The translations under genes were made by a program, and so were the position numbers. This document shows positions 42,294 to 54,736 of a DNA stretch of 64,000 bases, piece after piece; within the stretch, counting starts at the first letter, position 1, and each line of letters starts with the position of its first letter. The notes beneath the pieces were generated by a model, which ran no database searches, was not told the DNA's origin, and was given only the letters and a program-made list of their open reading frames with translations. This DNA comes from Clarkia xantiana subsp. parviflora (lineage: Eukaryota > Streptophyta > Magnoliopsida > Myrtales > Onagraceae), in assembly GCA_036873135.1 (NCBI GenBank), contig JAPTYO010000002.1, forward strand, positions 41,655,452 through 41,719,451, in the 5' to 3' direction.

Positions 42294-45223
42294 TTTGCCG
42301 CGGGGGGTGATACCTCGTCCTCCCGGGAGGTTTTTGCCTCTAGAATTCCTGCTGCTGTGGTGCTGGGTAAGAGGTCCCGATCCTGGACCCTGAAGGAAGA
42401 GATGGTGATCTCCTTTTCATCGGAGGATCTCGTAGGCGTGGAGACTCCGCACGATGACGCTCTGGTCGTGACCTTGGATGTGGATGGGTACGAGATGAAG
42501 CGGATTCTGATCGATGGAGGGAGCTCCTCCGATATCCTGTTCATGTATGCGCTGGAGGCCATGGGGAAAACGAAGAAGGACCTAAAGGAGGCGAACTTCC
42601 CGATGGTCGGATTCTCTGGCTTTACCTCCTATCCGCTAGGAGTTATCACCTTACCAGTGGAGTTTGGTAGCGGGTGGAAATCAGAGAGGAGGAACGTGGA
42701 ATTTGTGGTAGTTGAGTCCGCGGGGAACTACAACGCGATTATCGGGAGAACTACCATCAACCCCTTGATGGCAGTTGCCTCGACTGTTCACCAGAAGATG
42801 AAGTTACCGACCGACCATGGAGTCGGAGAGGTCAAGGGCGACCAGGTGGCTTCCAGGAAATGTTATGTTAACGCCACCCGAAGGAGAAGACGGGAGGCTA
42901 TGACTGTCCTTCAGACAGATGCTGATCCCAGAGAAGAGTTTGGGCGTCCCGGCCTCGTGGAGGATTTGAAGGAGGTCGAGATTGATGGGCCTCAGAGGAA
43001 GGTGAAAATCGGGTCTGCTCTGACCGAGGAGACGGCCCGAAAATTGATCGATCTACTGAAAGAGTTCAAGGAGCTGTTTGCCTGGTCTCCGAGTGACATG
43101 CCAGGAATCAGCCCCGACGTGATCGTGCATGAGTTGAAGATTGATCCTGCGATCAATCCTATCGCACAGAAAAGGTGTCCGATGGGCACAGACAAGAGGA
43201 TTGCAATCCAGCAGGAGGTGGGCAGGTTGCTCGATGATGGGTTTATCATGGAGCTCCGATTCCAGACTTGGGTTGCTAACCCGGTGCTGGTGAAGAAGAG
43301 CAATGGGAAATGGCGGATGTGCGTTGATTTCCGCGACCTGAATAAAGCTTGCCCGAAGGACTGTTACCCGCTCCCGAGAATCGACCAGCTGGTGGATGCC
43401 ACGTCGGGACATGAGCTGTTGAGCTTCATGGATGCGTACTCGGGCTATAACCAGATCAAGATGGCTATGGAAGACGCTCCTCACACAGCATTTTATGCAG
43501 ACAGCGACATCTATCACTACGATGTCATGCCTTTCGGGTTGATCAATGCCGGGGCAACCTACCAGCGGATGGTGAACAAGCTGTTCGGAGATATGCTGGG
43601 GAAAACCATGGAGGCTTACGTGGACGATATGCTGGTGAAGTCCCGACAAGTTGAGGATCATGTGCACAACCTAGCCACGACGTTCGAGCGGATGAGCCTT
43701 CATCAGGTTCGCTTGAACCCGACAAAGTGTGCCTTCGGAGTCCACTCAGGAAAGTTTCTGGGCTTTATGGTGAGTCAGAGAGGAATCGAGGTGAACCCCG
43801 AGAAGCTGAGAGCGATTGAGGAGATGCAGTCTCCGATAAACCATCGAGAGGTGCAAGTTCTAAATGGTCGACTAGCTGCAATGAATCTCTTCCTGTCTAA
43901 GGCAAGTGACCGGTCAATGCCATTTTTTGAAGTCCTGAGGGCCAACAAGAAGTTCGAATGGACCACCAAGTGTGAAGAAGCGTTCCAGGAACTCAAGCAG
44001 CACCTTCGCACCCTCCCGCCGTTGGCAAAACCGGTTCCAGGCGAGCCGCTCTATCTTTACTTGGCTGTTTCTGAATTTTCCATTAGCTCTGTGTTAGTGA
44101 AAGATGTCGAGGGTAATCAAGTTCCCGTCTATTATGTAAGAAAGGCGTTTGCCAAATCTGAAATGAATTATCCCGCCGTTGAGAAGTATCTCTTTGCGTT
44201 GATTATTACTGCTCGGAAGCTGAGGCCTTACTTCCATGCGCATGAGATCACTGTGTTGAAGAACCAGCCTCTGAAGCATTTTTTGAACCGACCTGATGCG
44301 TCGGGGATATTAGTGAAATGGGCAGTCGAGCTTAGTGAGCTTCGCATACACTTTGCTCCGAGAACGGCTATTAAAGGCCAGGCATTGGCGGATTTCATAG
44401 CAGAGTCTGCAGCCCCCGATCTGGAAGAAGCGGGCCCTGTAGAGGGGGCAACCATGGAGGTCCCGATGGCAGAACAACCAGAGATGGCAGAGCAATCAGA
44501 ACAGCCAAACGAGGAAAATACTTGGGAGATGTACACGGATGGCTCCTCGAGTTCAGATGGATCAGGAGCAGGCTTTGTGTTGATACCACCTGGCGGAGGT
44601 AGCCGCTGCGATATGCTTTGGCCTTAACATTTAGGGCCACGAACAACGAAGCTGAGTACGAGGCTCTTATCACGGGCCTGAAAATTGCCAAAGGTACGGG
44701 AGTTGCTCACCTGAGAGTGAAGTGTGATGCGGCCCTGATTTTGAACCAGGTTCAAGGGCGATACGAGGCGAAGAGCCCGATAATGAGGAAGTACCTTCGC
44801 GAGGTGCAAGTCTTGAAGGAGAGCTTTAAAAGCTTCGACATCGAGGCGATCCCGAGGGAGGAAAACGTGGAGGCAGATGCCTTGAGTAAATTTGCCCTGG
44901 GGGCACCCTTGGAGGAAAATCGGAAGGTGCACTTCTTGGAGAAGGTGATCTTGTCGACTACCGACCCAACGCAGGTGTGTGCTATCGAAGCAAGATCGGA
45001 GGAGGAGCCCACTTGGATGACCCCGATAGTCGCGTACCTGGCTACGGGGGCAGTCCCCAATGATAAAGTAGTAGCTGACAGGATACGTCGGATCGCGGCT
45101 AATTACGTGATGTTGGACAATCAGCTATACAAGAAGGGTTGGTTCTCGACTCCGTACTTGAAGTGTGTGGCTGAGCCCGACACAAGTCGAATCCTGAAGG
45201 AGGTGCATGAAGGGGTCGCGGCT
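42294..45223 (+). pseudogene. pol: TatE protease, RT, RNase H and second RNase H
   Basis: Protease: HDDALVVTLDVDGYEMKRILIDGGSSSDILF. RT: NGKWRMCVDFRDLNKACPKD, YPLPRIDQLVD, SFMDAYSGYNQI, MPFGLINAGATYQR and the catalytic AYVDDMLVKS. The first RNase H (LYLYLAVSEFSISSVLV) has lost its usual acidic start, as in other Tat elements. The second, archaeal-type RNase H follows: MYTDGSSSSDGSGAG, a one-base shift at about 44600, then RATNNEAEYEALITGL, VKCDAALI and NVEADALSKFA. The frame goes on into the integrase zinc region (VHEGVA) and is cut by NatD at 45224. Two RNase H domains define the Tat lineage. RT looks intact in its motifs; the shift and later stops kill the polyprotein. Confidence 0.93.
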
Positions 45224-46007
45224 TGTTAGGTTCCGAGTCTAGGGTCAACGGGCGGTCGACTCATGTCTCGTTCCTCACTGGAGATGTCGCGGATATGATT
45301 TTCTCGGGTTGTGCTGTCCTAACTTGTGTCCTTCCGTCCTTAGCTTTTCTTCTCCTTCGCCCTGCAGAAAGGGCAATACCAGGCACAGAGGGGGGGGGGG
45401 GTGGTGCCTGATGAACCCTCTCCGATGCCTAAGTCAGTACGGTTTTAGAGAGATAAAGCTAGAGAGATGTCAGAGCAAAATTATCCAACTTGCCAAGATG
45501 ATCAAATGAATATTGGAGACGGGGTATTTATAGGCAACGGTGTCATTAAGGTGGCTTAATGACATCGTTAACCTTTAAACACAGTTAATTAACCTTTAAA
45601 CACATAATTAAGACCTTAGGATACGGAGAAGGTTGGCGGAATAAACCGAGTATGGGAGTCCGAGAATGGTGCCGGGGCCCTTGGGGGGGGAGGAAAATCC
45701 GACCCCCAAGGGTAGGGGTTGGGTGAGGCCACCCAACCCCTCCTAGGGGGGATAGGGTTGGCCAACCCTATCCCCCCTAGGGGAGATCGGGTTGGCCGAC
45801 CCAATCTCCCCTAGGGGAGGTCGGGTGTGGCCACCCAACCTCACCTAGGTGAGTTTGACTTGGCCTAACGAGCGCTTCGGCCTCGTCCGGACCGTTGGTG
45901 TTTTCGCGAAGTGTTCGGGTTGAAGTTTCGATTTATAATCATTAATGGGATGATAAAAATAAAACGATTCGGAAGTCAGCGGGTTCAAATTGGGCGTATA
46001 TCCATCA
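45224..46007 (-). repeat. NatD 3' LTR (left)
   Basis: 784 bp; plus strand tgttaggttccgag ... tatatccatca. TATA box (minus) 45525-45532. Four palindrome units with CTAG centres at 45743, 45777, 45811 and 45845, again 34 bp apart. Its U5 lacks the 24-bp repeat of NatB. Confidence 0.95.
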
Positions 46008-46541
46008 CATGCCCCCGAGTCAACCAATGGCCTAACCCTTGATTGACTCTATTTTAGGATGGTATGACACACACAATTTGAAACCGGGGTTTTACCTTTC
46101 GTCTGAATGCTTGCTTACCCATGGATGCGTGCCTCTGACTCTGCCCCTTTCTTATGAGATAGAGGAATTGTAAACGTCAGAGTAGCACGGACGTGTGCCT
46201 AAGCACGCGTCCGTCTGAGGTGGGAGTAATAGATCTATCCTTGCTACGGGCGTATACTCGAAAAATACACGCTTGCATAAGGATGTAATACGGATACAAA
46301 TAAGTGACTTATGCTTCAATTTCATGCCGGGATTTCACTTAAGCGGAGAAAAATTTAATTTTGGCCCAAAATTTTTTCTAAGTATGGGATGCTCAAGAAT
46401 AAGCCTAACTTGAGTGGAGATATACTTAATCATAGTTAAAGGGGGTAAAAGTGATGGTTTTTCTTTAACCCTTAGATCTCACTTAAAAATAAATGGAGGG
46501 TGGTGATTAGAACTCTTTAAAAAACCCTACCATCTTTCAAA
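46008..46541 (-). other. NatD 3' noncoding region and purine tract
   Basis: Purine tract on the minus strand: GACTCGGGGGCATG next to the LTR. The rest aligns with NatC 20473-21023; no coding frame. Confidence 0.75.
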
Positions 46542-47501
46542 TATATAGGAGAGTTAAGAAAATACCTTAGTTAGCCACCATAGCCATCCTTTTCCCTCTT
46601 TTCTCACCCTTGGAGAGCAAGAAAGAATTTGGAGCACACCCAAGGAGGGGGCCGGCCGAAATTTCCGGTGAGAGGCCAGAAATCTCGACCAGCACGGGTG
46701 GAAGGGAGACACCGGCATCGGGCGAAGGCGGCGGCTGACTGGGACGACAGCCCGGCTAGCGGCGGCGCGGAGGAACAGCGGGACGACGGCGAGGTCGTTG
46801 CCGGCGGGGACGACGTCTGGTTCGACGGAGGCGGACGACGGCGAGGTGGGACGGCTCCGGCGCGGCACGAGGTGTTTTCCGGCGACGGTGGGGCGACTGA
46901 AATCAACTCCGGCGACGACAAAATTAGGGCTCCGGCGAGGGGCTGATTCCGGCCAACGTCAAAATTCGAATTCCGGACCCGTTTATCACATCGGGTCGGG
47001 TTTTCCGAAGGTCCATTCTTTTCCTTTCCGTTATCGCGTAAAACGTTGATTTTTGAATTGCCGATACTTGATTACCGATACTTGATTGAATGTGGAATTG
47101 CCGTGGGTAGCCGTAGATAGTTGTGGATTTGGGGAAAAACTTTGGCCGGTCGTCCGGAGAGAGTTTTTTGTCCGATTAAACTATCCCCATTTTGAATTTG
47201 ATGTCGAGTCGCCATTTGTGTGTTGATTTCCATTGGAGGGCGTAATGGTAATTTTGTCCGAAAACCGACTTTAGGCTCGGACAAAATTGGTCGATTTGGT
47301 TGTCGTGGTGTCCTTGGCTCATGTTTGTTATCTTTGTTGGGTGTCTTCGAATCTTTGGTTGTTGTCGTTGGTCGAGTGCCGGAGTACTCACGGTTTTTCG
47401 GAAATTTTCTTGTTTTGACATTTTTCATGTCGTGGCAGGTACTGTATTCCTGGTGGTGTCCCCGTACACAAACTCTACAGAGGCGTTACATCCTCCGAAG
47501 G
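46542..47501 (+). promoter_or_regulatory. Promoter and leader of the NatD antisense gene
   Basis: TATATA at 46542-46547 (caaatatataggagag), about 30 bp before a conserved pyrimidine-rich start region. Then a GC-rich leader with ccggcgac blocks (46650-46980) and a T-rich presumed leader intron ending cgtggcag at about 47439. Aligns throughout with NatC 21024-22158. Confidence 0.55.
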
Positions 47502-49893
47502 ATGAGTGAGTTCCTTTTCTTTTCTTTTCGTTGCGTTACTTCCTTTCCTATCATTAGCTTAGTGTTGCGGTCTGAGCTGGGGTATTAGTCGGGACTTGAT
47601 TCGAACTTTGGGATTTCCTGCTACCTTTGACTTAGGTCTCGCTGCTCTGTCGGAGAACCACCTGACTAGGTCTGATTACAATGAGCACGTTACCTTAGGT
47701 GATATCTGTCCTTTAGATGAGCCTCTATATCCTTTCCTCCCCTCCTTGGGGAATGCCCGCGAGACGGTGACAGAGCCCCCTAGGGGGAAGGTCGTCGTTT
47801 ACCCCTCCCATATTCGATTTGGGTTGAGGTTGCCTTACTGCGATGATCTCGTAGAGTTGAGTAGGTTCTTCAGGATTTCTCCTGTGAACCTTGCTCCCAG
47901 TGCCCTCCGCGTCTGGGTGGGCTTCCGGGTGTTGTGCCACTGGTACTCCTGGAAGTACTCGCTGGTTCTCTTCCGATGCTTCTACCGGTTCCAATATCAG
48001 AGGAAAGTGGGCTTTGCGAGTTTTGTAACTCGCCATCCGTCCCTCAAGGATTCCCGATTTGCTGATTTCGGATTGAGTGGGGTCAAGTGGGATACCTCTC
48101 TTCGCTTTGTGGCCTGGAGTGACAACTCGGCCAGTCACTGGGCCAAGCACTATTTCTTCATCACGGATCGATATGTCACTTGGTCGGTCTTGAATGAGGA
48201 TCGGTCGGATGGTTGGCCTGCCTTCGGGGAGTTTTCACCTGTTGATTTAGAGACTATGAAGACAATTTATGAGAGCAACAGGACCCGATCGTACTGCCCT
48301 GTGTCCTTAGTGACAGAGACGGATCTTTATGAGTCAGGGATCAGTTTGACTCCTGACTCCGGGGGTTCGGTATGTTACTTAGTCTTTTCCTCTTTATTTA
48401 CTTTCTGCTTTTCCTTTGTAGGTTGGTTTCACGGAAAAACCTATAACGTGCAGGCAGCACCGGTCGATCTGACCAAGAGGAAGGCTCCATCTGGCTCTGC
48501 TCTGAAGAAGTCCCCCATGCTTGGGAAGAAGGCTGGGGCCTCTGGTATACTTCCTCCTGCTTGCTTCTTTATGGTATACTAGTGTTTTCCTTATCTTGTT
48601 TTTCTTGCATTGCTAGGGCGCTCTCCCTTGGTGACAGAGAGGGTTGTCTCCGTAGGCAAAGACTCTGGACCCTCTAAATCCAAGTCGCGGAGATCTGACT
48701 CTGAGGCCGGGGCCTCGGCTGTCAAGAGGAAGAAAGCTACGGATCCTCCTTCGCCTGTTGCTCGTCCCCCGACCCTGTCTCGTGATAAAGAGATGGTGGT
48801 CGAAGAGGCGCCTTCCCATACTGATAAAGGGAAGCGACCTGTTGGTGGTGGTTCCCCTGCCCCCCAGCCGAGGGCACGGTCATCAGGTTCGATCTCCACC
48901 GTATCACTGATTCTTCTATGTTTATATTTTCCTTTGACTTGTTTCGTTTGTATAGGTGGGCCTCCGGCTTTAAGTCGGAAGGATTTCGCACGTCTTACTG
49001 ACGAAGATGTCGTTGGGTCTGAGTGGACTCCTTTGGCTGGTTTGAAGGAGTTCCACCTTGATAGCGGCTCCTCTTTGCGGACTCCTGAAGTTGGCATCCG
49101 CGTACTTCGCGGTGCCACCCCCCTGGCGATCGTGTTGCTCAGCCTAAGTCTCCTGGGGAGACTCGGCGCTTCGTTCAGGGTGTACTCTCTCGTTATGCGC
49201 CTGTGAGTTGTTCCTTGCTTTCTCCTTTTTTCTTTTAAGTGGTTGGTTTTTCGGGTACTCATCTCTTGTTTAAATTTTCAGGGTATGTCTGACATGGTGA
49301 ACATGTCATCCCTCGTTCTCGAGCTATCTGACGAGAAGAAGACTCTAGAGGACAGCCAGGTCTCCCTAAAGGCGGAGCTCGCCACTGCTGCTGAGAAGGC
49401 GCGCCTATCAGATCTGAAGATGCAGGAGCTCAGGGACCAAGTGTCCTTACTTGAGACTACCGTAGGTAGCTTGCGCCGGGAGGCTGAGGTCGCAGCTTCA
49501 CTCCATTCTGAGGAGTTGCGGAAGTTGGAGGCTAGGTGTCGGGCAGAGGAGAGGACTGTCGCAGTGTCTGAGTATAAGGCTTCTTCTGCCTTCACTGCTG
49601 ACTATAGCGTGCGGCTCACTCAGGAGATGAACCAGTTTGGTGAGTATCTGGTTGATCATATTTTCCGCATTGATCCTCAGTTTCCAGTTGGCGATCTTGG
49701 TGACTTCGGGCCATACGCTACTGGCTACATGGCTGTCCTTAGGGGTCAGGCTGCTGTTGCAGACGAGCCTGCCCCTACACAGGTGGATGCTACACCCGTG
49801 GATATCGATACTTCAGACTCCTCCTCTTCCTCCATCTCTTCCGGTGGTTCAGTCTCAGGGGGTCAGGGTAACTCTCCCGAAGGCTCTGATTGA
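47502..49893 (+). pseudogene. Antisense gene of NatD, one-base frameshift in exon 5
   Basis: Same six-exon layout as in NatC: 47502-47505, 47636-48364, 48422-48544, 48617-48886, 48956-49202 and 49282-49893, with GT-AG introns at matching places. Exons 1-4 and 6 have the same lengths as in NatC. Exon 5 is 247 instead of 248 nt: cccctggcgatc where NatC has ccctggggatc. The shift would run into another frame before the coiled-coil exon. Domain features are as in NatC: a Transposase_28-like block, Lys/Arg/Ser-rich middle, coiled coil starting MVNMSSLVLELSDEKK, Ser/Gly tail. Strong protein-level similarity to NatC over hundreds of codons supports a real coding history. Confidence 0.82.
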
Positions 49894-50277
49894 TGTTTCT
49901 ACATCTTTCTATCTTTGTATAAATAACCATACTCTTTCTCCCCTTTGATGGGTTGAGTATCTTTTGGGATTGTTGTGGGGTTTTGTGTTGCGTTCCTTTG
50001 TCGTATTTTGTCGTTGGCTGTGTGGTTCACTTACCTTTATTTTAGTACATTATATGCTTTTGTATGTACTCCTTTGATTATGGACTCTTCTCTTGGTGTG
50101 TTTCCTTTACTTACCCTTCTTTCGTGTTTTCCTTCATGTCATACCTGTTATTTCATTCAAGAAAAAACATTATGTGTTCTTCATAGCACTTTACTTTGAA
50201 ATTACTATCTCATGGGATCCTTCTCAGTATGGTGTAAAGCTCTCTTCTGATACCCTTTGCATGGTATGTATGGTATT
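49894..50277 (+). other. 3' flank of the NatD antisense gene
   Basis: Noncoding; aligns with NatC 24557-25004. Carries only a six-A run at the place of NatC's long A-run. Confidence 0.6.
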
Positions 50278-51165
50278 GTTAGACCAAAGATACGCTCTTG
50301 GTGGGCGTCGAAATCTGTTCACGAGACTGGCTCTCGGAGGGCACTTAACGTTTCGCAGGATAGGCTCCCGGAGGGCACAGGTTAGACCAAAGATACGCTC
50401 CTGGTTGGCGTTGAAATCTGTTCACGAGACTGGCTCTCGGAGGGCACTTAACGTTTCACAGGATAGGCTCCCGGAGGGCACAAGTTAGACCAAAGATACG
50501 CTCCTGGTTGGTGTCGAAATCTGTTCACGAGACTGGCTCTCGGAGGGCACTTAACGTTTCACAGGATAGGCTCCTGGAGGGCACAGGTTAGACCAAAGAT
50601 ACGCTCCTGGTTGGCGTCGAAGCTGGTAGTTTGAAATCTACCTCAAGATACGCTCTTGGGGGCGTCGAATCTGGTAGTGTTTTTTCTACCTCAAGATACG
50701 CTCTTGGTGGCGTCGAATCTGGTAGGTTGCAAATCTACCTCAAGATACGCTCCTGGGGGCGTCGAAATTCGTAGTTTTTGGAAACCACTCTCAAGATACG
50801 CTCTTGGTGCGTCGAAGGTCGTAGTATAATAACTACTCTCAAGATACGCTCTTGGGGGCGTCAAAGGTCGTAGTATAAACACTACTCTCAAGATACGCTC
50901 CTGGGGGCGTCGAAGTTCGTAGTTTTTGGAAACCACTCTCAAGATACGCTCTTGGTGCGTCGAAGGTCGTAGTGTTTAAACTACTCTCAAGATACGCTCT
51001 TGGGGGCGTTGAAGGTCGTAGTATGAACACTACTCTCAAGATACGCTCTTGGGGGCGTCGAAGGTCGTAGTATAAAAACTACTCTCAAGATACGCTCTTG
51101 GGGGCGTCGAAGGTCGTAGTATAAGAACTACTCTCAAGATACGCTCTTGGGGGCGTCGAATCTGT
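50278..51165. repeat. Hairpin tandem array of NatD
   Basis: About four long units starting gttagaccaaag (50278, about 50380, about 50484 and about 50587), then about 11 short units of about 48-50 bp. Small inverted repeats within units, such as GGTAGGTTGCAAATCTACC (50721-50739), GTAGTATAAAAACTAC and GTAGTGTTTAAACTAC, keep their stems while loops vary. Confidence 0.92.
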
Positions 51166-51428
51166 TGTTGACTTGAAGTCATATCTGTGTAAGGATAACT
51201 TCATGATTATATCATCACATTCATTGGAAAATACCTTTGAAGGAAATCCTACTCCTTTAAGAGCATTCATGTTTTTTGTACACATGGGGTGCCCTGGGGG
51301 GATCCAGACACCATTTGGAGGAAATCAAAGATAGTTGTAGAGTTGAAGTAACATCGTGAGTTCTCCTTCTCAAAAGTTGTTTTTGGAAAACTTAGAAAGC
51401 TTGGACATGCAAAGTGCTAAATATGAAA
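51166..51428 (-). other. NatD segment between array and sense-gene stop
   Basis: Noncoding 3' flank of the sense gene, aligned with NatC 25839-26100. Confidence 0.65.
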
Positions 51429-53945
51429 CTAAGGATATGGGGTGGTCAATTTGTCCATTGCCACGTACTCCTTTAGGCCTCCATTGTGAATCATTTCTTC
51501 CACTTCTATCTTCAGCACCATGCAGTTGTTGGTTTGATGCCCCCAGGTTCCATGGTATTCACACCATTCCTGTGCATCTCTTCCTAGGAATGCCTTGCCC
51601 TCTTCCTTGCATGCGGGTAGCTCTTTCTTGAGGTACTTCTGAAAAAGTTCTTCTATGCTCACTGTAAGGGGTGTGAATTTGAAGTTTATACCTCCTTGCA
51701 GTGTATCAGTCTCTCCTTCTTTCTTCGGAACTTCCTCCGGCTGCTCCATCTCTTTTGCAAATGCCTTGTCTAGCTTTTCTTTGAGCTCTCTCATCGTACT
51801 TGTCATGACCATCTCATAGAGCCCACTATAAGCCTCAAATGAGTTTGGATGCATGTTTCGAATGAATGCTTTGACGGCTTCTCCTCTTGTGATGTCCATA
51901 TTGGCACCATAACTGGAGAATCTCTGGAAGTAGCTTGATATTGGCTCCCGCGGCATTTGCTTGATATCATCGATGTGACGGAAGCCTCTTATGATGGAGT
52001 CCCTTGTTCTTTTCCCTTCTGTGGTTTTTGGCTGCCAAGGTATGGCTGTCACTTTCATAGCCTTGCTCATGTTTCTCTTCTTAGGCATTGTTTGAAAAAA
52101 CCGTCTGCTCAGGCGGAGTGTAACTCCGTTCTTCATTTTTCTTTGCTTTTGTTTCCTCATCACCTTCTTGTTGTCTTTGTCGGTTCCTACTATGACCATT
52201 GCCACTGTGTCTGTCCTGAGTGATCCCCGTCTCATGGAGTTGACGTAGCACTGCCTTGCAGTGCGTTGGTCACCCAGGACTTCTCCCACTCCATTCTCAG
52301 TGATGTACTTCAGTTTCTGGTGTACGGTGGATGGCACGATTTCATATGGGTTTATGGTTGTTCTTCCTAGGATCCCGTTGTAGGCTCCCAAGCTTTCAAC
52401 CACCAAGAAGTTAATGTTCACCTTCAGCTGTGTCCATCCTTGGCCCATGGTCACTGGCAGTGTTATCATTCCCAGGGGGTAACTTGTTGCTCCTGAGAAG
52501 CCAACCAGAGGGAAGTTGACTGGTTTGATGTCTGCCTTTGTTTTCCCTATCTCCTCTAGGACCCTTAGGCTTAGGAGGTCTGCTGAGCTGCCCCCATCTA
52601 CCAGTATTCTCTTTACATCGAAATTATCAATGTCTATCGTGATGACTAACGCATCGTCATGTGGGAAGACAATGTGGCTCTTGTCCTTCTCCGAGAATTC
52701 AATCTTCATCTCCTCTCCTTCTCGTGGCCTTTTCCTCCACCTTGGCACTGAACTCAGTTTTGATGCGTAAACCTCCCTTGCATTAGCAGTTGGGCCACCT
52801 AATGCCACTCCTCCGTGTATCATGTTTATGGTTCCTCTCTTGTTAGGTGGAGGATTGTAGTCTACCTTGCTCTTGCCTTTGTCCCTGTATGATGGCCCTA
52901 ACTGTATGCTGTTGCCCCCATGATCCACGAACTGCTTTAGTTCTCCCCTTTGGATGACATTGTTGATGCTTAGCTTTAGGCTGAAGCATTCGTTCGTGTC
53001 ATGCCCGTATGCTTCATGGTTATCACACCATCTATCCTTGTGTGTCCCCACCATTGGGGCTCTCCACCTTGCAGGGGGTGACCAGAGTTTCTGATTCCGC
53101 ATCTCTCTGAGGACAGTAGCTGGAGTGGCGTTCAATGGGATGAACTTGATGACGTTGATTTCCCTAGCTTTCAGTGGTTCGCCCATTTGATTTCTTTGCT
53201 GGGGCGGACGCCATTCCTGCTGCCTTGTGTGTTGAGGTGCCTGAGGTGGCTTTCCTTTGTTCGGCTTTGCATTGTCTTCCTTAGCTGCTTGAATCTTGGC
53301 TTTCTTACTTGCTCTGTGCCTTTCCAGTTCTATATGAGTTTTTACTCTCCCTGCTAGCTCCTCTAAGGTGCTTGCTGGTTTCTTGGCCATCTTTTCTGCT
53401 AGCGTGGACCCGAAGCGGCCTAGGTTTCTAATGAAGGCTCGTATTATCTCACCCTCAGTGATGTCGCCCTGGATGTCTGCTATGTTCTGGTTAAACCTAG
53501 TGTAGTAACTGGCCAAGGATTCATCATTTTCTTGCTTCACGTCATCAATGGAGCCTGTTCCTTTGAGGAGCTTCCTTTCCCCTAGATATCTCTGAAGGAA
53601 TTTCGCCTTTAGCTGCTCCCATGAGTGGATTCTCTCAGAGGGTAGGCTGAAGAACCAGTGTGAGGCCACCCCTGATAGGGTGTTTGGAAATAGGAGTGCC
53701 TTGTATCTTTCATCAGTGGTTCTCCCAAATAGGGAGGCTTCATGCTGTTGGATATGCTCCAAAGGGTCTCCCTTGCCATTGTATTTTGCAATCTGGACTG
53801 TATGCAGGGAGTCCGGCACCTTGCTCATCTCCAATTCCCTCGTGAAAGGGTGGTTCGTTTTGTCACCTAGACAGTGCAAGCCGTGTTTCTTTGACTCATT
53901 CATTTTCCTTGTTATCATTGCCTCTATTTCTTCCGGAGTGATCAA
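51429..53945 (-). pseudogene. gag: NatD Gag core, protease and second Gag-like domain, one open frame
   Basis: 838 open codons. Gag core: about residues 45-210 (KYNGKGDPLEHIQQH, HWFFSLPSE, IDDVKQENDESLASYYTRF, EGEIIRAFIRNLGRF). First zinc knuckle: 307-320 (CDNHEAYGHDTNEC). Aspartic protease: about 425-580 (DALVITIDID, ILVDGGSSADLL with Asp 450, YNGILGRTTINPYE). Second Gag-like domain: 657-730 (IDDIKQMPREPISSYFQRF, GEAVKAFIRNM). Second knuckle: 795-808 (CEYHGTWGHQTNNC, same spacing). The stop follows ...TTPYP. In TatE the matching point after protease leads into RT. Here the second half of Gag is repeated instead. The N-terminal part lies in the adjoining frame (next entry), so the full gene is broken upstream, but this fusion frame itself is uninterrupted. 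Confidence 0.93.
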
Positions 53946-54685
53946 TATCGGTCTCGGAGTGTAATTTCTTTGATAGCCTCCGTAGTTATAGATAGGGCTT
54001 GCCGGGATCCCTTGTCCGTATTGATACGGACTGTAGGTGTATCCTTGGTGTCCCTGCTAGGGTGGTTCATAGAATTCTTGCTTCCTTGGAGGTCTTGCTT
54101 GCCTGTCCTCCCCCAGTGGGGTGTAAGCCCTGCGTTATGCTGTTGCCTAGGAGGCACGAATTGTTGCCTTCCCTCTGGGGGTGGCTCCTGGTAATTTCTT
54201 CTTTGCTCTTCTCGCTGCCCTGCTCGAGGGTGCGAGTGGTGCTCTTCCGTTGGGATCGGTTCCTCTTCATGAGCTTCTGTATGTGTCCCCTCGGTGTATG
54301 CCGGCCTTGTGTATGTTGTGTGGGCACGGTTGTTATTCCCTTGGCCCGGCATCCCATACGGGTATCCTTGGGGTCGCGCTTCGTAGTAATATCCCTCAGG
54401 AGGTGCTGTGTGTTGGGATGGCACTCCCTGTTGCTCCCTCTGTTGCTCCCTTTCTCTCTGTGGCCTCCTTGCCAACGGGGTTGAGGCTGTGGAGGACTCA
54501 GCCCCAGCTGGGCGTGAGGGTCCTCCCTCCTGGTGGTTGTGTTGAGGAGGTTGTGGGGTTCCTTGAGGTTCTGGTTGCATTGGCATTTTCCCTGGGTTAG
54601 GCTGCCTCCCTGGAGGTATAGGCTGCCTCCCTCGCCTATTGCCCCCAGGTGGGCGGTGGTGCCTAGACACCCTGCTGTTCGTCAT
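53942..54685 (-). pseudogene. gag: NatD Gag N-terminal Pro/Gln-rich region
   Basis: ATG at 54683-54685 (MTNSRVSRHHRPPGGN). Low-complexity Pro/Gln/Arg-rich with PEGYYYEARPQGYPYG and RPAYTEGTHTEAHEEE. It parallels NatC residues 1-240. After QQHNAGLTPHW (about 54130) the frame departs from NatC, so a small deletion shifts it, and in the original frame a TAG interrupts near 54058 where NatC has Gln. Both lesions lie upstream of the Gag core. Confidence 0.85.
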
Positions 54686-54718
54686 TGCTCTTGTTATTGC
54701 CAGGCTTTTTGTCCGAAG

Positions 54719-54736
54719 CCCACAAACGGCGCCAAG
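54719..54736 (-). promoter_or_regulatory. NatD primer binding site
   Basis: Minus strand TTGGCGCCGTTTGTGGG, one base different from TatE and NatB. Confidence 0.8.
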
